This document shows, piece by piece, positions 49,238 to 60,418 of a stretch of 64,000 nt of DNA; position 1 is the first letter of the stretch, and each line of letters begins with the position of its first letter. The notes below the pieces were generated by a model. It saw only the letters and a list, made by a program, of their open reading frames with translations. It ran no database searches and had not been told where the DNA came from. This stretch comes from Hormiphora californensis. Its lineage: Eukaryota; Ctenophora; Tentaculata; Cydippida; Pleurobrachiidae. The position numbers and the translations under genes were made by a program. The stretch lies in NCBI GenBank assembly GCA_020137815.1, contig CM035351.1, positions 7,284,315 through 7,348,314 on the forward strand, in the 5' to 3' direction.

Positions 49238-50442
49238 AGCTCATGGTCGAAAGTAAGCACTGCATCACACAATAAACTCGGTCGACATCCGTTAATCTTA
49301 TTGCAGCTGTAATTCCGATTGTAATTCAGATCATTTGTCATCTCATACCTATAAATCATCAGATTAAACAGTCGACACAGAGCTGTAACAGTGTTATTGT
49401 ACTTGTCATGTAATATCACCCATGATTACTGTGGTATGTGTGTGTTTTCCTAATCCAACTTCTCCAAACTAGCATGAATCAGAGCAACTAACATGGCGAG
49501 AATGTACTGCCTTGCTCGACCCTCTCGGTAGAACATGGCTAGCGGATTGATATCAATTCGTCTACAACTATAATGGTAAGTACTTTAACAAAACATGATA
49601 ACATAAAGTTCGTTGAGAGAACAATTGTTAAGACCCCTTAGTAAGGGGCCCTTACTCAACAAGAGAGAACCCCTATAAAGCAGAATGAACTCATCATAAG
49701 AACTCTGTAAATGATCAGAAGGAGCCCCCCCCCCCCCCCCCCGTGCACTAGGCCTTCTTTAGTTTGATTAATGAGAAATGTTGTGCTGTGATGGAAAATA
49801 TAAACACACTAACATATGTATCGTTAGTATCTTTCTAGCATATCCAAGACTTATAGGTCTTGTTAAGTAAGGGATGGGAGAGGTCCATTTATTTGGGGGG
49901 GGGGGTCAGTATTCTATTTTTTTGCATATGGCTGAGCTTTGCTCCCAGAATATTCAAAGCTCAAAAGCGGGGGTTTATATGTATCAAGGGACAAGGTCTA
50001 ATTGCCCATTTTTGCGCCCAATCAATACAGCGTGTAACATCTAAATGATTTCATTTCAGGAGTGCAGATGAGAAGTGGAAGCTGTTGGATCGAAGAGAAA
50101 CCTCTGTAGCTACAAACGTATGAAACAGGTAGACAATGACTTCAACCTCTCAGCCCCCCCCCAATATTATCTGAACGCCGAACGATTATCCGCCCATATG
50201 CATATTACAAATAATATGTAAATTAGGTTTCGTAATTCTGCACAAAAATTGTTGTAGACTAATCCTAAAAAATGCTGTCGCATACTTCTATAAATAATAT
50301 TTATGAGCAGGTCCGATTAATAGTTCGACATTCAGATTATATCAATAATGAATAAAGGTAAAAGGGGGGGGGGGCTGAGAGGTTGAAGTTTTTGTAGTTT
50401 TTCACCCAACTTTTCAAAATCGGCAACTTAATTAACTTCAGC

Positions 50443-50470
50443 CCTCCCCCCCCCCCCCCCCCCCCCCCCC
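50443..50470. repeat. Long poly(C) run
   Basis: About 27 consecutive C. Similar runs of 9-18 C or G recur across the window (3591, 25532, 26939, 27144, 27928, 28026, 38021, 49725, 54918, 57040). Confidence 0.95.
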
Positions 50471-51041
50471 GATTATATACCCCCGGAATATTTGGATACA
50501 GGGTCTCCAAACACGGTCATTGGGAGCATGAGCATTTATTTAGCTTTGTGAGCTGTAACAGCGAACTCTTGAGAAATTGAAAATTGTGCCAATGAAGTGG
50601 TTTATGAATTCTTATTCACGAAGGAGCGGTTGGTTGCGGTGGTCCCTCTACCGATTTAGTTAGTATCCAAAATGTATATACTGTCGAATTCTAACCCTGC
50701 TATGCCTTTGCTTTGCAAAAAGGCATCCGGGTAATTGCCGAAGGCATTCGACCGGGCAGGGGAAGTTATGTATGTAGTAGGAAAAAGCTCGAATATATTC
50801 CGGAATCAGGACTTATAAAATTCAATTTGTATCTTAATCTGGACATATATATATTGATTTAGTCCCAACGGAATCAATAGCTTTCTAGAATCCGGTACCA
50901 CTCTTTCTCCATCTTATGTTCATACTGTATGATGTTCGCATCTCTAAAACAACAATAATTCTTATTTCTGTTCTCCAAGCCCCCATCACTGAACGATGGC
51001 TCACTAGGTCCTTATTTCAGGTTTATTTAGAGACTGCATGG

Positions 51042-54000
51042 TTAAAGCTGGGACGGATCAACGGGTCCCCTTAGGTTTGGTGTGTCCAGGAACTCAACAG
51101 TTGAACTTGGTCTTTCTAACTCAAGCATGGAAACACGCAGATTACCAGCCTGTGGAAATGAGGTTAGTGAGGTTAGTTAATTAGGTTAGAAAGAGAGAGA
51201 GGTTAGCTTGGTTTCTACCAAATGAACATGTGAAAAGGTTGGGGGCACGTATTATAATTGGAATTTGGAATTGGGATTTGGGGCGGAGAGTTGCCTAGCT
51301 AGACTGTGTTTCGCGCGCCCCGCCCGCGAAACACAAATGTAAAGGAGCTGGGGCGGAGAGTTGCCTAGCTAGACTGTGTTTCGCGCGCCCCGCCCGCGAA
51401 ACACAAATGTAAAGGAGCTGGTTAGAACATAACAAGCGGAGAGTATGTTAAGTAACAAGACCATTACAGGATCATTGGGATGGAGACCATCATGGTCCTA
51501 ATTGATCATAGAAACTCTGATCAGCACTGTGGTAATTGGATTTGTCTAGCTGCTTTTCCTTTGAGTCTGCTAGGATATCAATTCAATGGGGTAACGCATT
51601 ATATACTGCAGATAAATATCATATGTCCTTGCAGGATTTACCTTGCAGAAGGGTGAAGGAACATAAAGGGTTACTTGAGGTCCTGCGAGGGGCCAGTATC
51701 GTCCCAAGTTAATGTCTCCAAAGTAGGCAACCCCTTTACCCCAACCTTGGGTGTCCAGGAAGGTATCAGTTCCTTCTATACAACTCAACAATTCACCTGG
51801 GGATAGTATAGTGGAGACTTGCTTGACCCTCTCTCAAGGGAGGGTTAGAACATAACAAGACCGGGGGGACTGTCTATAAGTGGTGACTGACTGACTATCC
51901 CACAAGGTTGGTAAAAGAGGGATTGTGCTGGGTGCAAGTATCATATCTTGTCATAGCGGGGCTGGGTCAGTATGAGAATCAGACGCATTCGATGAAGAGA
52001 TATTGTCAGGCCTATTTTAGGAGAGTCCCCCCGGGAGAGATGGAGACTAGCCTAAAAACGATAAAGTTAGAGGTATCACTATCAACTATATTCAGTCGTT
52101 AGCACATTATCGTAGATCTTTTAATCGCATTAAACTGGCTAATACTAGGTTTATGATACCCCATCCCACCCCGGTATGTCATAAGGGTCCAATAGTGATA
52201 GGAAGTAGGAACCCATAACACCCACTGCACGTTCTATAACCTCCAATGGAGGTCCTCCATATTATGTGAATGAAAGTGTTACACAGTGATACACAGTGTT
52301 ACACAGTGTTACAAGACAACACAACATACCGGTGTAGAGGGACCCAGGAAGGAAGGAGGAGGGTTCCTGTTTTCCTCTCGCTGGCTTATAGCAACTCAGA
52401 TCAGTCAGGGGTAACAGGGTGACACTCCATCCTTTGAGTTCCACACCATTAAACAGGACCACCTCAGTTATCCCCTTCATGTAGTGCCGTGGAGAGGGAA
52501 CCTGAACATGCCCGGTATTCATGTGCCCATCGCTGAATACTATTATCTCCAGTTTCCCCGCATTTACACTGAAGTGCAGGTGTCAGTTATGAGGTCATGT
52601 ATGAGGTTATTAGCCTGATCCAGACTATGATAAACCTCCCTGAGAGAAGGAAAAAGTACAGTACAACTTTCTTTCTCTCGGCTGAGATATTTCTTGGGAT
52701 TTCTTTCTTTCTCTCTCCTCTTTTTCCTGTAGAAATAGACCCTGGAAAGTCTCCAAGTCTCTCATGGAAACTCAAATGCTTGGGCTATTTTGGGCTATTA
52801 GCTGCAACAATCAACATGCCCGCTCACTCTCCCCGCTCACCTGATGGAGGTATTGAACGAGCTCCCCTTGACAGTAGTCACCCAGACTCCATTACTGATG
52901 ACGTATGCTCTATCTCTCACTTTGGAGAGAACCAACTCCCCAGATTGGTCCAAATGCCGGGTGTAAATTACCACACCGTTCGTCTAAAAACATGGGATAA
53001 TGATCAGGGGTGGGTGTGGTTGAACAATGAACTATGGAAATCAGGAGAGAAGAAGAGAGCGGAAGATGGAAATAAGAAGGGGAAGAAAGAATTTACTGAA
53101 TCCTCGGTCTACCTATGAGAATGCACGTACTGGGTATTTGGAAGGTTGCCAACAACTGTTTGGTGGATTGACGTATGTCACTCCTTACTAGGTTTTCTCT
53201 CTCTTTCATCTCAAATATCTCTCCCCTCATGTGCAACTACCCCTCCCAGCTCTCCTCTCTCTCTCTCTCTCTCTCAGGTCATATGATTCGCATATGCTAC
53301 GTAAAAGCATAATAGCTATTAGTCCATATCAAACGCGACTACACCTTTAGCACCCTTGTGCAGTACCCCAACACGACGCCAATCCTCAATATATTATGCT
53401 TTTAGTGGCTAAAAGGTTTGTTGCATGATCTTGGCAACGATCCACCACTCTATCCCTATATAATGATCAAAAAGAGTTGGATCAAAAACTGTCACACGTG
53501 AGGTCTCAAGATGACTTATGAGCAAGTGCATGGAAGACCCATTGCCTACAACACTGGTCACCGTAAAATTCAAATCTCCCTGCTGCTCTGTGTTGTAGCC
53601 TATACCTTTGTTGTAGGGTAAGCTGGGGCTAAAATACGCAATATATACAGCAGGAAGAAAAAAATTATATAGGCTATCCAATGAAACATTTTCCTTTCAG
53701 CCGAGCTAAATTTTAAAATCTACAAGTTTCATTTAATGGGTTAATTAATCAATTTAAATAATTTGGTGAGGCGTTTTTTGGAAAATTTGCACCGGGGCAA
53801 AGTGGCCCAAGCCAATAGCATTGCTCGATTTTATCACGTGCCTGGTGTTGTTAGACGAAACGATCAAATTAGGGGCAAAGTGGCCCATGTTCTGCACCGG
53901 AACATGGGCCACTTTGCCCCTATTTTGACCGTCTGGACTACATGTTTGTGCATTCCAATGTCACGTGGTATTGCAGGCGCCATTTCATTGGTCCTAGAGG

Positions 54001-57000
54001 TGGGCCACTTTGCCCCAGACCGGACCACTTTGCCCCGGAGAGTTGGCCATATTCGCCCCGATTTCACAAAATTGACAATTAAGACAACAAAAATGCCAAT
54101 TTCTTCAAAATTTTTATACCACGTTTTAGAGAATTATAAAGCCTAACTGGCAGTTTTTGCAAAATTAAAATCGGCCAACCCAAACAGAAATGACAGCAGT
54201 TTTAAAGCGAAAATTCGGAACAGAACGAGCAGGTCTCCGCTGGAGAAAAAGTCACGTGACCACATGTAATAACTAGGGCCACTTTGCCCCATACATGGGC
54301 CACTTTACCCGGTGGGCCAAACTGCCCCAGCTTACCCTACCCTTACTCAACAACTATACCTGGTTATTTTCCTCGAAAGAGAGCGCACGATTGTTGGCTA
54401 CAACCCTCCCACATGCTGTAACAAAGTCCCTATCTGTAACATGGGCTGTATAGGAGAGTTCCAGTGTTCCATAGTTGACTTTTGTAGAGTTGGCGGGCAC
54501 GTGGCCAACTTTACTGTACTTGCTGAGGAGAGAGAGTTACTGTGTAATCAGGGAGTTACTACAGGGTAGTTAGCCAGTCATTTGCATTGTTCCTAATTAC
54601 CCCCACAAGCTCCATGTCTTATACCAAACCCTGCCCATATTACGTAATGCATTGCATTGTTTTGAGCTGCCCAATATTACCTAATGCTTTGTTTTGGGCT
54701 GCATTAATAGGATGCTAGGAGACCATATTCCTGCTATTTTGTAGCCTATATCAGTAGTGAGTAGATTGTGACTCGTATTTCGTCCGGTCATGCCAATATT
54801 TGAATGATGGCATCATTCCAAATAAATCTTCACATGGATTTTACCTAATAGCACCCCAACACCTCGTACAAAACCCGGATGAATTCTCGTACAAGATCGA
54901 CAATTGAATTATCAACCCCCCCCCCCCCCATTTATATAGACTTGCTTAATAAATTTATAGAGAAATGGTTTTTAGTTTTTTAGTCGAGAACTTAGTGGAT
55001 ATTTTATTGTTCCAAACTGTTTTAACTCCATGGTATCTTAGAAATCTGATCTCACCTTAGGACGTCTCTGATATCAAAGTATTTCATTGTCGTATCTCCA
55101 GCCTCACTAAGAGGGGCATCATAATCGTAGCTTGTCAATTGGGGTACCAGCACCTTTCCCTTTGCATCTCCCTTTGCACCCCCTATAAACCTGCAATATG
55201 TTATGTTAGTTGTGGTTGTATTAGGCAAGTAATTATGATTAGGGACTGATTATTATATACTACATGGGGCCATCAGTCCCTCTCTATAATATCTATATAT
55301 CTGCTAGGCGCTATTTATCTAGTCTATTCGCCAGTCATTTGTTATGAACGAGTTATATTATCAACGGTGTAACCCCGTGTCTCCCTGACAACGAGGTTAG
55401 CTATCTCGTGAGATAAGACCTCCTAGTTACCATTAGTTAACTGTATGGGTTACCATGCAATGGTACCTACCCGAAGTTGCTTCCTCCATGAAACATGTAC
55501 ATGTTCACACTGGCACCCATAGACAACATTTTATCAAGACTACCTGGGGGAATGTAACAATACTTTATCTGGTCAGGTTAACATATGCAATGATAGGTTA
55601 ACATATGATAGGTTAACATATAATAATCGGCTCTAATATCGCTGGGGGAAGCAATGGTGTATTTACTTGCAACTCGGGCTCGTGGTACGGAGGGGAACTT
55701 GTGGCCCCATAGGGAGAGCCATCCTGGGTAGAATTCTGTGTTAACCGGTGGACCACCTTTGTTGTACTGGGCCTGGATCTGTGAGGGAGAGAGAGGGGGG
55801 TGGCGATGATAGATTAAATTAAATTGTTAACCCAAGTCTCACAAAGTATCTTTATTAAAATACCCCAAATGGTTTCGTTATGCTTCCACCCGATCCGAAA
55901 TCCACTGTGTTATATAGCTCTGGTAGGGTCCCACAATCCAGCATGTGCTTACCTACAATGGGGGAAAACTTACAAGGAATATATTGACCGATCAGAGGGA
56001 GAGAGTGCTGTCAGAGAATTGGCAGAGCCTGACCCTATTCTCATTTCTTTCAAATCAGAGCATTGGCCTGACAGATCAACTTTCACAATATGGTACCTGG
56101 TCCATTGACCGAGTAGAGGAGTATATCATCGCCCAGAATCTCCCTGTGGGTCTGTGTCAGGGCCCTCATATAGTCCAGATCACATGCCGGGTTTGAACCA
56201 TACTCATTTTCTATCTGAAACAAAAGAGGAACACGATCTTCTCGTGTTGCTCTCTCTCTCTCACACATACACGCCCTCATACTGATCAATGTATAGTTGA
56301 AGGGGAACTCACAGCGGGCAGATCTCGGTTATCCTGACCAGATCTCATTCATGATAATATGAAACAAGAGCTAGACGTCTAAATATCCAGTCAGTAATAT
56401 TGTGTGAGATGATAACTACCTGTATTCCGATTACAGGTCCCCCCTGTTGGTAGAGATATGGGGGGAGCATGGGAAGGAGGGTCCTGAACCAGCCCAAAAC
56501 CGCAGTTAGGTAGTGTTGTTCTGACTGTCTGAATCTACAAAATAAGGGACATGTCACGATCGTCGCTAAATGTGCCTGTCGATCATCATCATCTCATACC
56601 TAAGATCTGGGCTAATCGTGGTGATCCAAGAGGGGAATCCCCCGAACTCAAACTCTGCTGCGATGAATGGACCAGGTCGGAGAAGGACTAGGATGCCCAT
56701 TTGGTTGCACAGTTCCAGGAAGGAGAACAGGTTCTTGTTTCCGTCAAATACCAGCTGGCCCGGCACAGGCTCGTGTTGGTTCCACGGGATATACCTAGGC
56801 ACAGACAGGTGATCTAATATTGATCTGGACAGGGTTGCTGTGAGAGGTATTTCAACTTGACAAGTTACCATATGAACACTATATTTGTGTCTTCCTTACG
56901 TTTGAACAGTGTTGAAACCGGCAGCCTTGAGTTTTAGCAATCTATCAGGCCACAACTCTCGAGGTATCCTAGTGAAGGGATTCAGGAAAAAAAGGTTGTT

Positions 57001-57236
57001 GGATTTCTCAGTGTTATCAGTTATCACTGAGATTATTCCCCCCCCCCCCCGTGATCAAGTCCCATGGTTGGTAACATGAAGGTATTATACCTGTAGTAGT
57101 GTATCGATCCTGATATGTATTGGAATGGTTCCCCGTCTTTTCTGAAACAGTTTGCCTCATGGTCCACCACGAAAGATCTCTCTGCAGCAGTAGTAGCCAG
57201 TAAACAGCTCGTTAACAGGACAACCCATCGTAACAT
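51042..57236 (-). CDS. GH35 beta-galactosidase (GLB1-like), 14 exons
   Basis: Exons (5' to 3'): 57236-57091, 56968-56900, 56794-56600, 56534-56420, 56214-56097, 55952-55864, 55778-55667, 55543-55471, 55190-55056, 54522-54360, 52983-52841, 52568-52330, 51796-51642, 51149-51042; all phases close, 619 aa. Signal peptide [19 protein letters not shown] precedes a GH35 TIM barrel: [46 protein letters not shown]. The acid/base Glu is in IQIENEYG and the nucleophile Glu in [24 protein letters not shown] ends the barrel, and the jelly-roll part has [11 protein letters not shown] as in human GLB1. It should remove terminal beta-galactose in the lysosome or outside the cell. It lies 255 bp downstream of the hexosaminidase stop. 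Intron 10 carries a 722-bp transposon and intron 13 a duplicated 70-mer. Confidence 0.93.
51281..51420. repeat. Identical 70-bp tandem duplication with GC hairpin
   Basis: Two identical 70-bp copies (51281-51350, 51351-51420) in intron 13 of the beta-galactosidase gene. Each contains GTGTTTCGCG paired with CGCGAAACAC around a CGCCCCGCC loop. Confidence 0.95.
51817..51860. repeat. Short hairpin repeat with GGGTTAGAACATAAC end
   Basis: TTGACCCTCTC and GGGAGGGTTAGAACATAACA around a short centre. It shares its end with the 20979-21048 element and with sequence at 51420-51434. Confidence 0.5.
53616..54337. mobile_element. 722-bp TA-flanked transposon with internal repeats
   Basis: Begins GGGTAAGCTGGGGC and ends with its exact reverse complement GCCCCAGCTTACCC, with TA on both sides (Tc1/mariner-type target). 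GGGGCAAAGTGGCCCA-like motifs recur inside in both orientations, including a palindrome near 53871-53922 built on GGCCCATGTTCTGCACCGG. No transposase ORF. It lies in intron 10 of the GH35 gene and does not interrupt an exon. Confidence 0.8.
56004..56074. repeat. CAGAGCATTGG-family repeat
   Basis: CTGTCAGAGAATTGG, then CCTGACCCTATTCTCATTTC, then CAGAGCATTGGCCTGACAG, in intron 5 of the GH35 gene directly before the exon 5 donor on the plus-strand map. Confidence 0.65.
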
Positions 57237-57491
57237 CTCTCTACAATCTGTTCAGTTATTATAAACCCCTATAGCAGTTCTCGGCGGAATTAGAAGTTGT
57301 TGATGAAGAGCTGGGTGCAGGGTCAAATTAAGAGGGATTTGGACTATTTAGCAACCACTATATAGATAGAAACGAGAGGGAAACTTACACAGCAATTCAA
57401 AACCCAATTATTATGGACTTTTGACGACTGATTGAGTGACACAAAATAATCAATGGTGTACCATCATATCAACTAGCCCCATGGTACTGTT

Positions 57492-59781
57492 TCAATTCCT
57501 CCACACAAACTCCTTCTGACAGAATCCCCGTTTGGTGGATGGCTCCGCTGGGTACCCTCTAAACGTCATCCTACACCGATGTGCCTCAATCCTCGGCTCC
57601 ATAAAATTAGGATCCTTGATCTCCGCCGCACTCCACAACCTCTCAGCAGGGGCACTGGCACGGGGCCAACTGCGGTGGAGCACGTTTGTGTTGTCCACGT
57701 ACTCGCCCCACATACACACAGTGCCCCCGAGGACTAGTTGCTGTTGTTCCCAGGGGGTGGTGGTGGGGTCGAAGGGGCTCCTGGGGTCGCACTGGTAGAA
57801 CTTCCTCCAGTCCTCGCCGTAGGAGATGCGGTTGAGGTACCAACATGCTGACAGGATACACCTGCAGTTGGAGGAGAGAGTTGTAAACTTCTATCAACTT
57901 GAATCAAATTCTATAGAAGCTTCGCTCAGTGGTCAGCCATTGCACTGACAGAAATAGACTGAACTTTCCTCCTAGTTGATATATCAACCGTGTCAATACA
58001 CTCCATAACACCAGTGCGATGCCTGACCGCTGAGTGAAGCACACGAGAAAGGTATTTTCCCTTCTTCTAACCTGTGGCCCTCGGAGGTAGCGTTTAGGAA
58101 GACTTCTTTCCACTTGGGCAGCCAGGCATGGATGATGGTCTCTGGTTTAATGTCCAGTTTGTGTCGATACACCTCCTCCCAGACTATGTAGTTTGTATTC
58201 AGGGTGGAGACTATGTTGAGGAGCTTAGTTTCGTAGTAACGCTCTAGGGACTCGTAGTCTCCTGGTGGAGTGGAGGTTATATCATAGAGCAATAAACTGG
58301 GATTCTCCTCCAAGAAGGAGGAACTCAATACAAAAAACTTAGCTCCTTTAGAACAAGAATGGACTCTGTCAGTGGACCTGTCTAGCGGCGCCGACCCGGT
58401 CTGAGCGCACTGTAGAATCAAAACCGGGTCTGGCGCAGTGGCGGCTCCATTCTAGGTGGCACGTAGTAGGTGCCCATGGTGTATTACAGGTATTACCTGA
58501 TATGTTGTGTGATGCCATCCACGCGGTAATGTTCTCATTGTTCTTCCAACAGCCATAGTGAACCTCGTCCCCTCCCAGGTGTATAAAGTCACTGGGGAAC
58601 AGGGAGGTAACCTCCTTTATCAAGTTCCTCACCACTGGATACACTGCCTCGTTTGTGGGGTCTATCGGCCCATAATCAGATCCAATATTCCCGTGATGTG
58701 GGCAGTGGGTTAGGAAGCCAGGTAGGGCATGCCCCCAGGATAGAGTGTGTCCGGGTGTGTCTAGTTCAGGTATCACGATCACACCATGTCTGTAGGCATG
58801 AAGTATCACCTCTAACACGTCCTCCTGTGAGTACACGTGGTCAGGGGAGTAGGCACCCTTTTGGCACAGCTCCGGGTATGTGGTACTGCAGTAGGGGAAG
58901 GAGGGGTCATCCACCATATGCCAGTGTAGGATGTTCAGTTTAGTCCAGCTAGCTGCTGTTATCAGGTGTTTTAGAACGGGAATACTGAGGTAGTGTCTGG
59001 ATGTATCTACCATGAAGCCACGGAACTTGTATCGAGGGTAGTCCTCTATCTCTACACATGGTATTGAGTAGTTGTAAGTGGATACCAACTGGGAAAATGT
59101 TTCTAGACCCCTCATCGCACCAAACACCGTATCTGCCTGTTAAACAATATATCGAAGCGATGTTCTAGTTATTACTGCGTTTTGGAACGCACGGCTGGAG
59201 GAGGTGATGATCATTAGTCACCTTAACGTTTGCCAGCGCAGTGATACATCAACTATGTTATTACCCGTATAGAGGCAGAGTTGGCTTGAACAGAGAGTGT
59301 ATAGTTTTCACTTGTCTCCAAGTCCAGCACCTCATTAGCGCTGGCAATGTTTATCTGCAGGCTCTTCAAGGTGACGTCATAGCCTTGGTGGTAATCGTGT
59401 AGTCTCAAGTATCTAGAGTACCTAGCTATCGCCTGTCAATTGGTATAATTCTTAATTCCATCATATAATGTTAGACCTTTCTACGGGATACAGTGTAATA
59501 GCCCGCCAAAGCAGAGTTGTCAGAGCATTGGGCTGACCCTATTCTCAGAACCGTGGTCAGAGCATTGGCCTGGCCGAAGCTGAGCTACTAGTATTTACCT
59601 CTCGTAGGACGATGCTGTGGGAGGTAGACTTAAATGTGAACAATCTGGGGTCGATGAGAGCCTCACAATCCTCTCGGACCCCAATAGATTGGGGGTAGGG
59701 TACCAGAGGTAGCTGTGGGAGTTGCTGTAGTGTGGCACACAACCCAATAAGCACCAGGAAGGTTATACATTGAGAGTACAT
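57492..59781 (-). CDS. HEX: GH20 beta-N-acetylhexosaminidase (HEXA/HEXB homologue), 5 exons
   Basis: Exons (5' to 3'): 59781-59599, 59432-59265, 59136-58497, 58261-58072, 57861-57492; 516 aa in phase (human HEXA 529). An N-terminal signal peptide (MYSQCITFLVLIGLCATLQ) precedes LPLVPYPQSI, the start of the GH20b domain. The catalytic barrel shows GFMVDTSRHYLS (substrate Arg), HWHMVDDPSFPY, HLGGDEVHYGCW with the Asp-Glu catalytic pair, YIVWEEVY, and GEYVDNTN followed by RASAPAERLW. All active-site positions I can place are intact. The enzyme should cleave terminal GlcNAc/GalNAc in lysosomes. As in human HEX it may dimerise. It lies between two GH35 genes in the same orientation. Confidence 0.95.
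59516..59577. repeat. CAGAGCATTGG-family repeat
   Basis: GTCAGAGCATTGGGCTGACC, TATTCTCAGAACC, then GTCAGAGCATTGGCCTGG, in intron 1 of the hexosaminidase gene. Confidence 0.65.
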
Positions 59782-60197
59782 TTGTGTACACTAGAGGGGA
59801 ATACATTTGGAATACATTAGATGTAGAGGGGTATACATTTGTGGTACATTAGGTGGAGAGGGGGAGGGCAGCGTGGTTATTACTTAGATTATTAACCTGT
59901 CAAATAGTGGGACAATTAGTCAAAGTTGTTTTTAATTAGAAATCATTCTGAGCTGGGTACCATGTCCATCAAATCGGGACGGAGCTGTCGTCATTTACTG
60001 GTTACACCCAGAATAACTGTTACCTCCTATATAGCAGTTATTACTATCTTCTATGATATAAATGAAAGTTCATAATTGGTGAAAATATGCAATTGTTTAG
60101 AGACTGACACTTCTATATTTTAATCCGTCCAGAAGTATACCTCCTGCAGAGAGATTGGAGAAAGATGACAGCTAGAGATAGAGTTATAGAGAGAGAC

Positions 60198-60293
<96 letters not shown>

Positions 60294-60418
60294 TGTAGAC
60301 TAACTTCAGTTCATGCCTAAGTATATTTGCACATGACAGTCATTGCTCTCACAGCTTGCTTTTCGACACACCTAACTGTAATTTTCTGAGCAACACCTCG
60401 CTTTCTTTCCGTAGACCC
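59782..60418. other. 637-bp spacer with (GA)n tract
   Basis: Between the hexosaminidase start and the stop of the second GH35 gene. Contains a (GA)n tract at about 60200-60293. No ORF supported. It should hold the hexosaminidase promoter. Confidence 0.6.
60200..60293. repeat. (GA)n microsatellite
   Basis: About 94 bp of GA with one A insertion. Confidence 0.96.

Larger units (their letters stand above)
48130..51041. other. 2.9-kb spacer between EF-hand and beta-galactosidase genes
   Basis: No supported exon on either strand. Contains CAGAGCATTGG-family copies (48764 fragment, 49149-49237), long C runs (49725-49742 and about 50445-50470) and G/C runs near 49898, 50154 and 50366. It probably includes the EF-hand gene promoter next to 48129. 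Confidence 0.55.

Noticed and set aside
53409-53681. 90-aa minus-strand ORF as a missing GH35 exon
   Set aside because: It overlaps the end of the TA transposon, and exons 10 (54522-54360) and 11 (52983-52841) already join in phase with family-like sequence.
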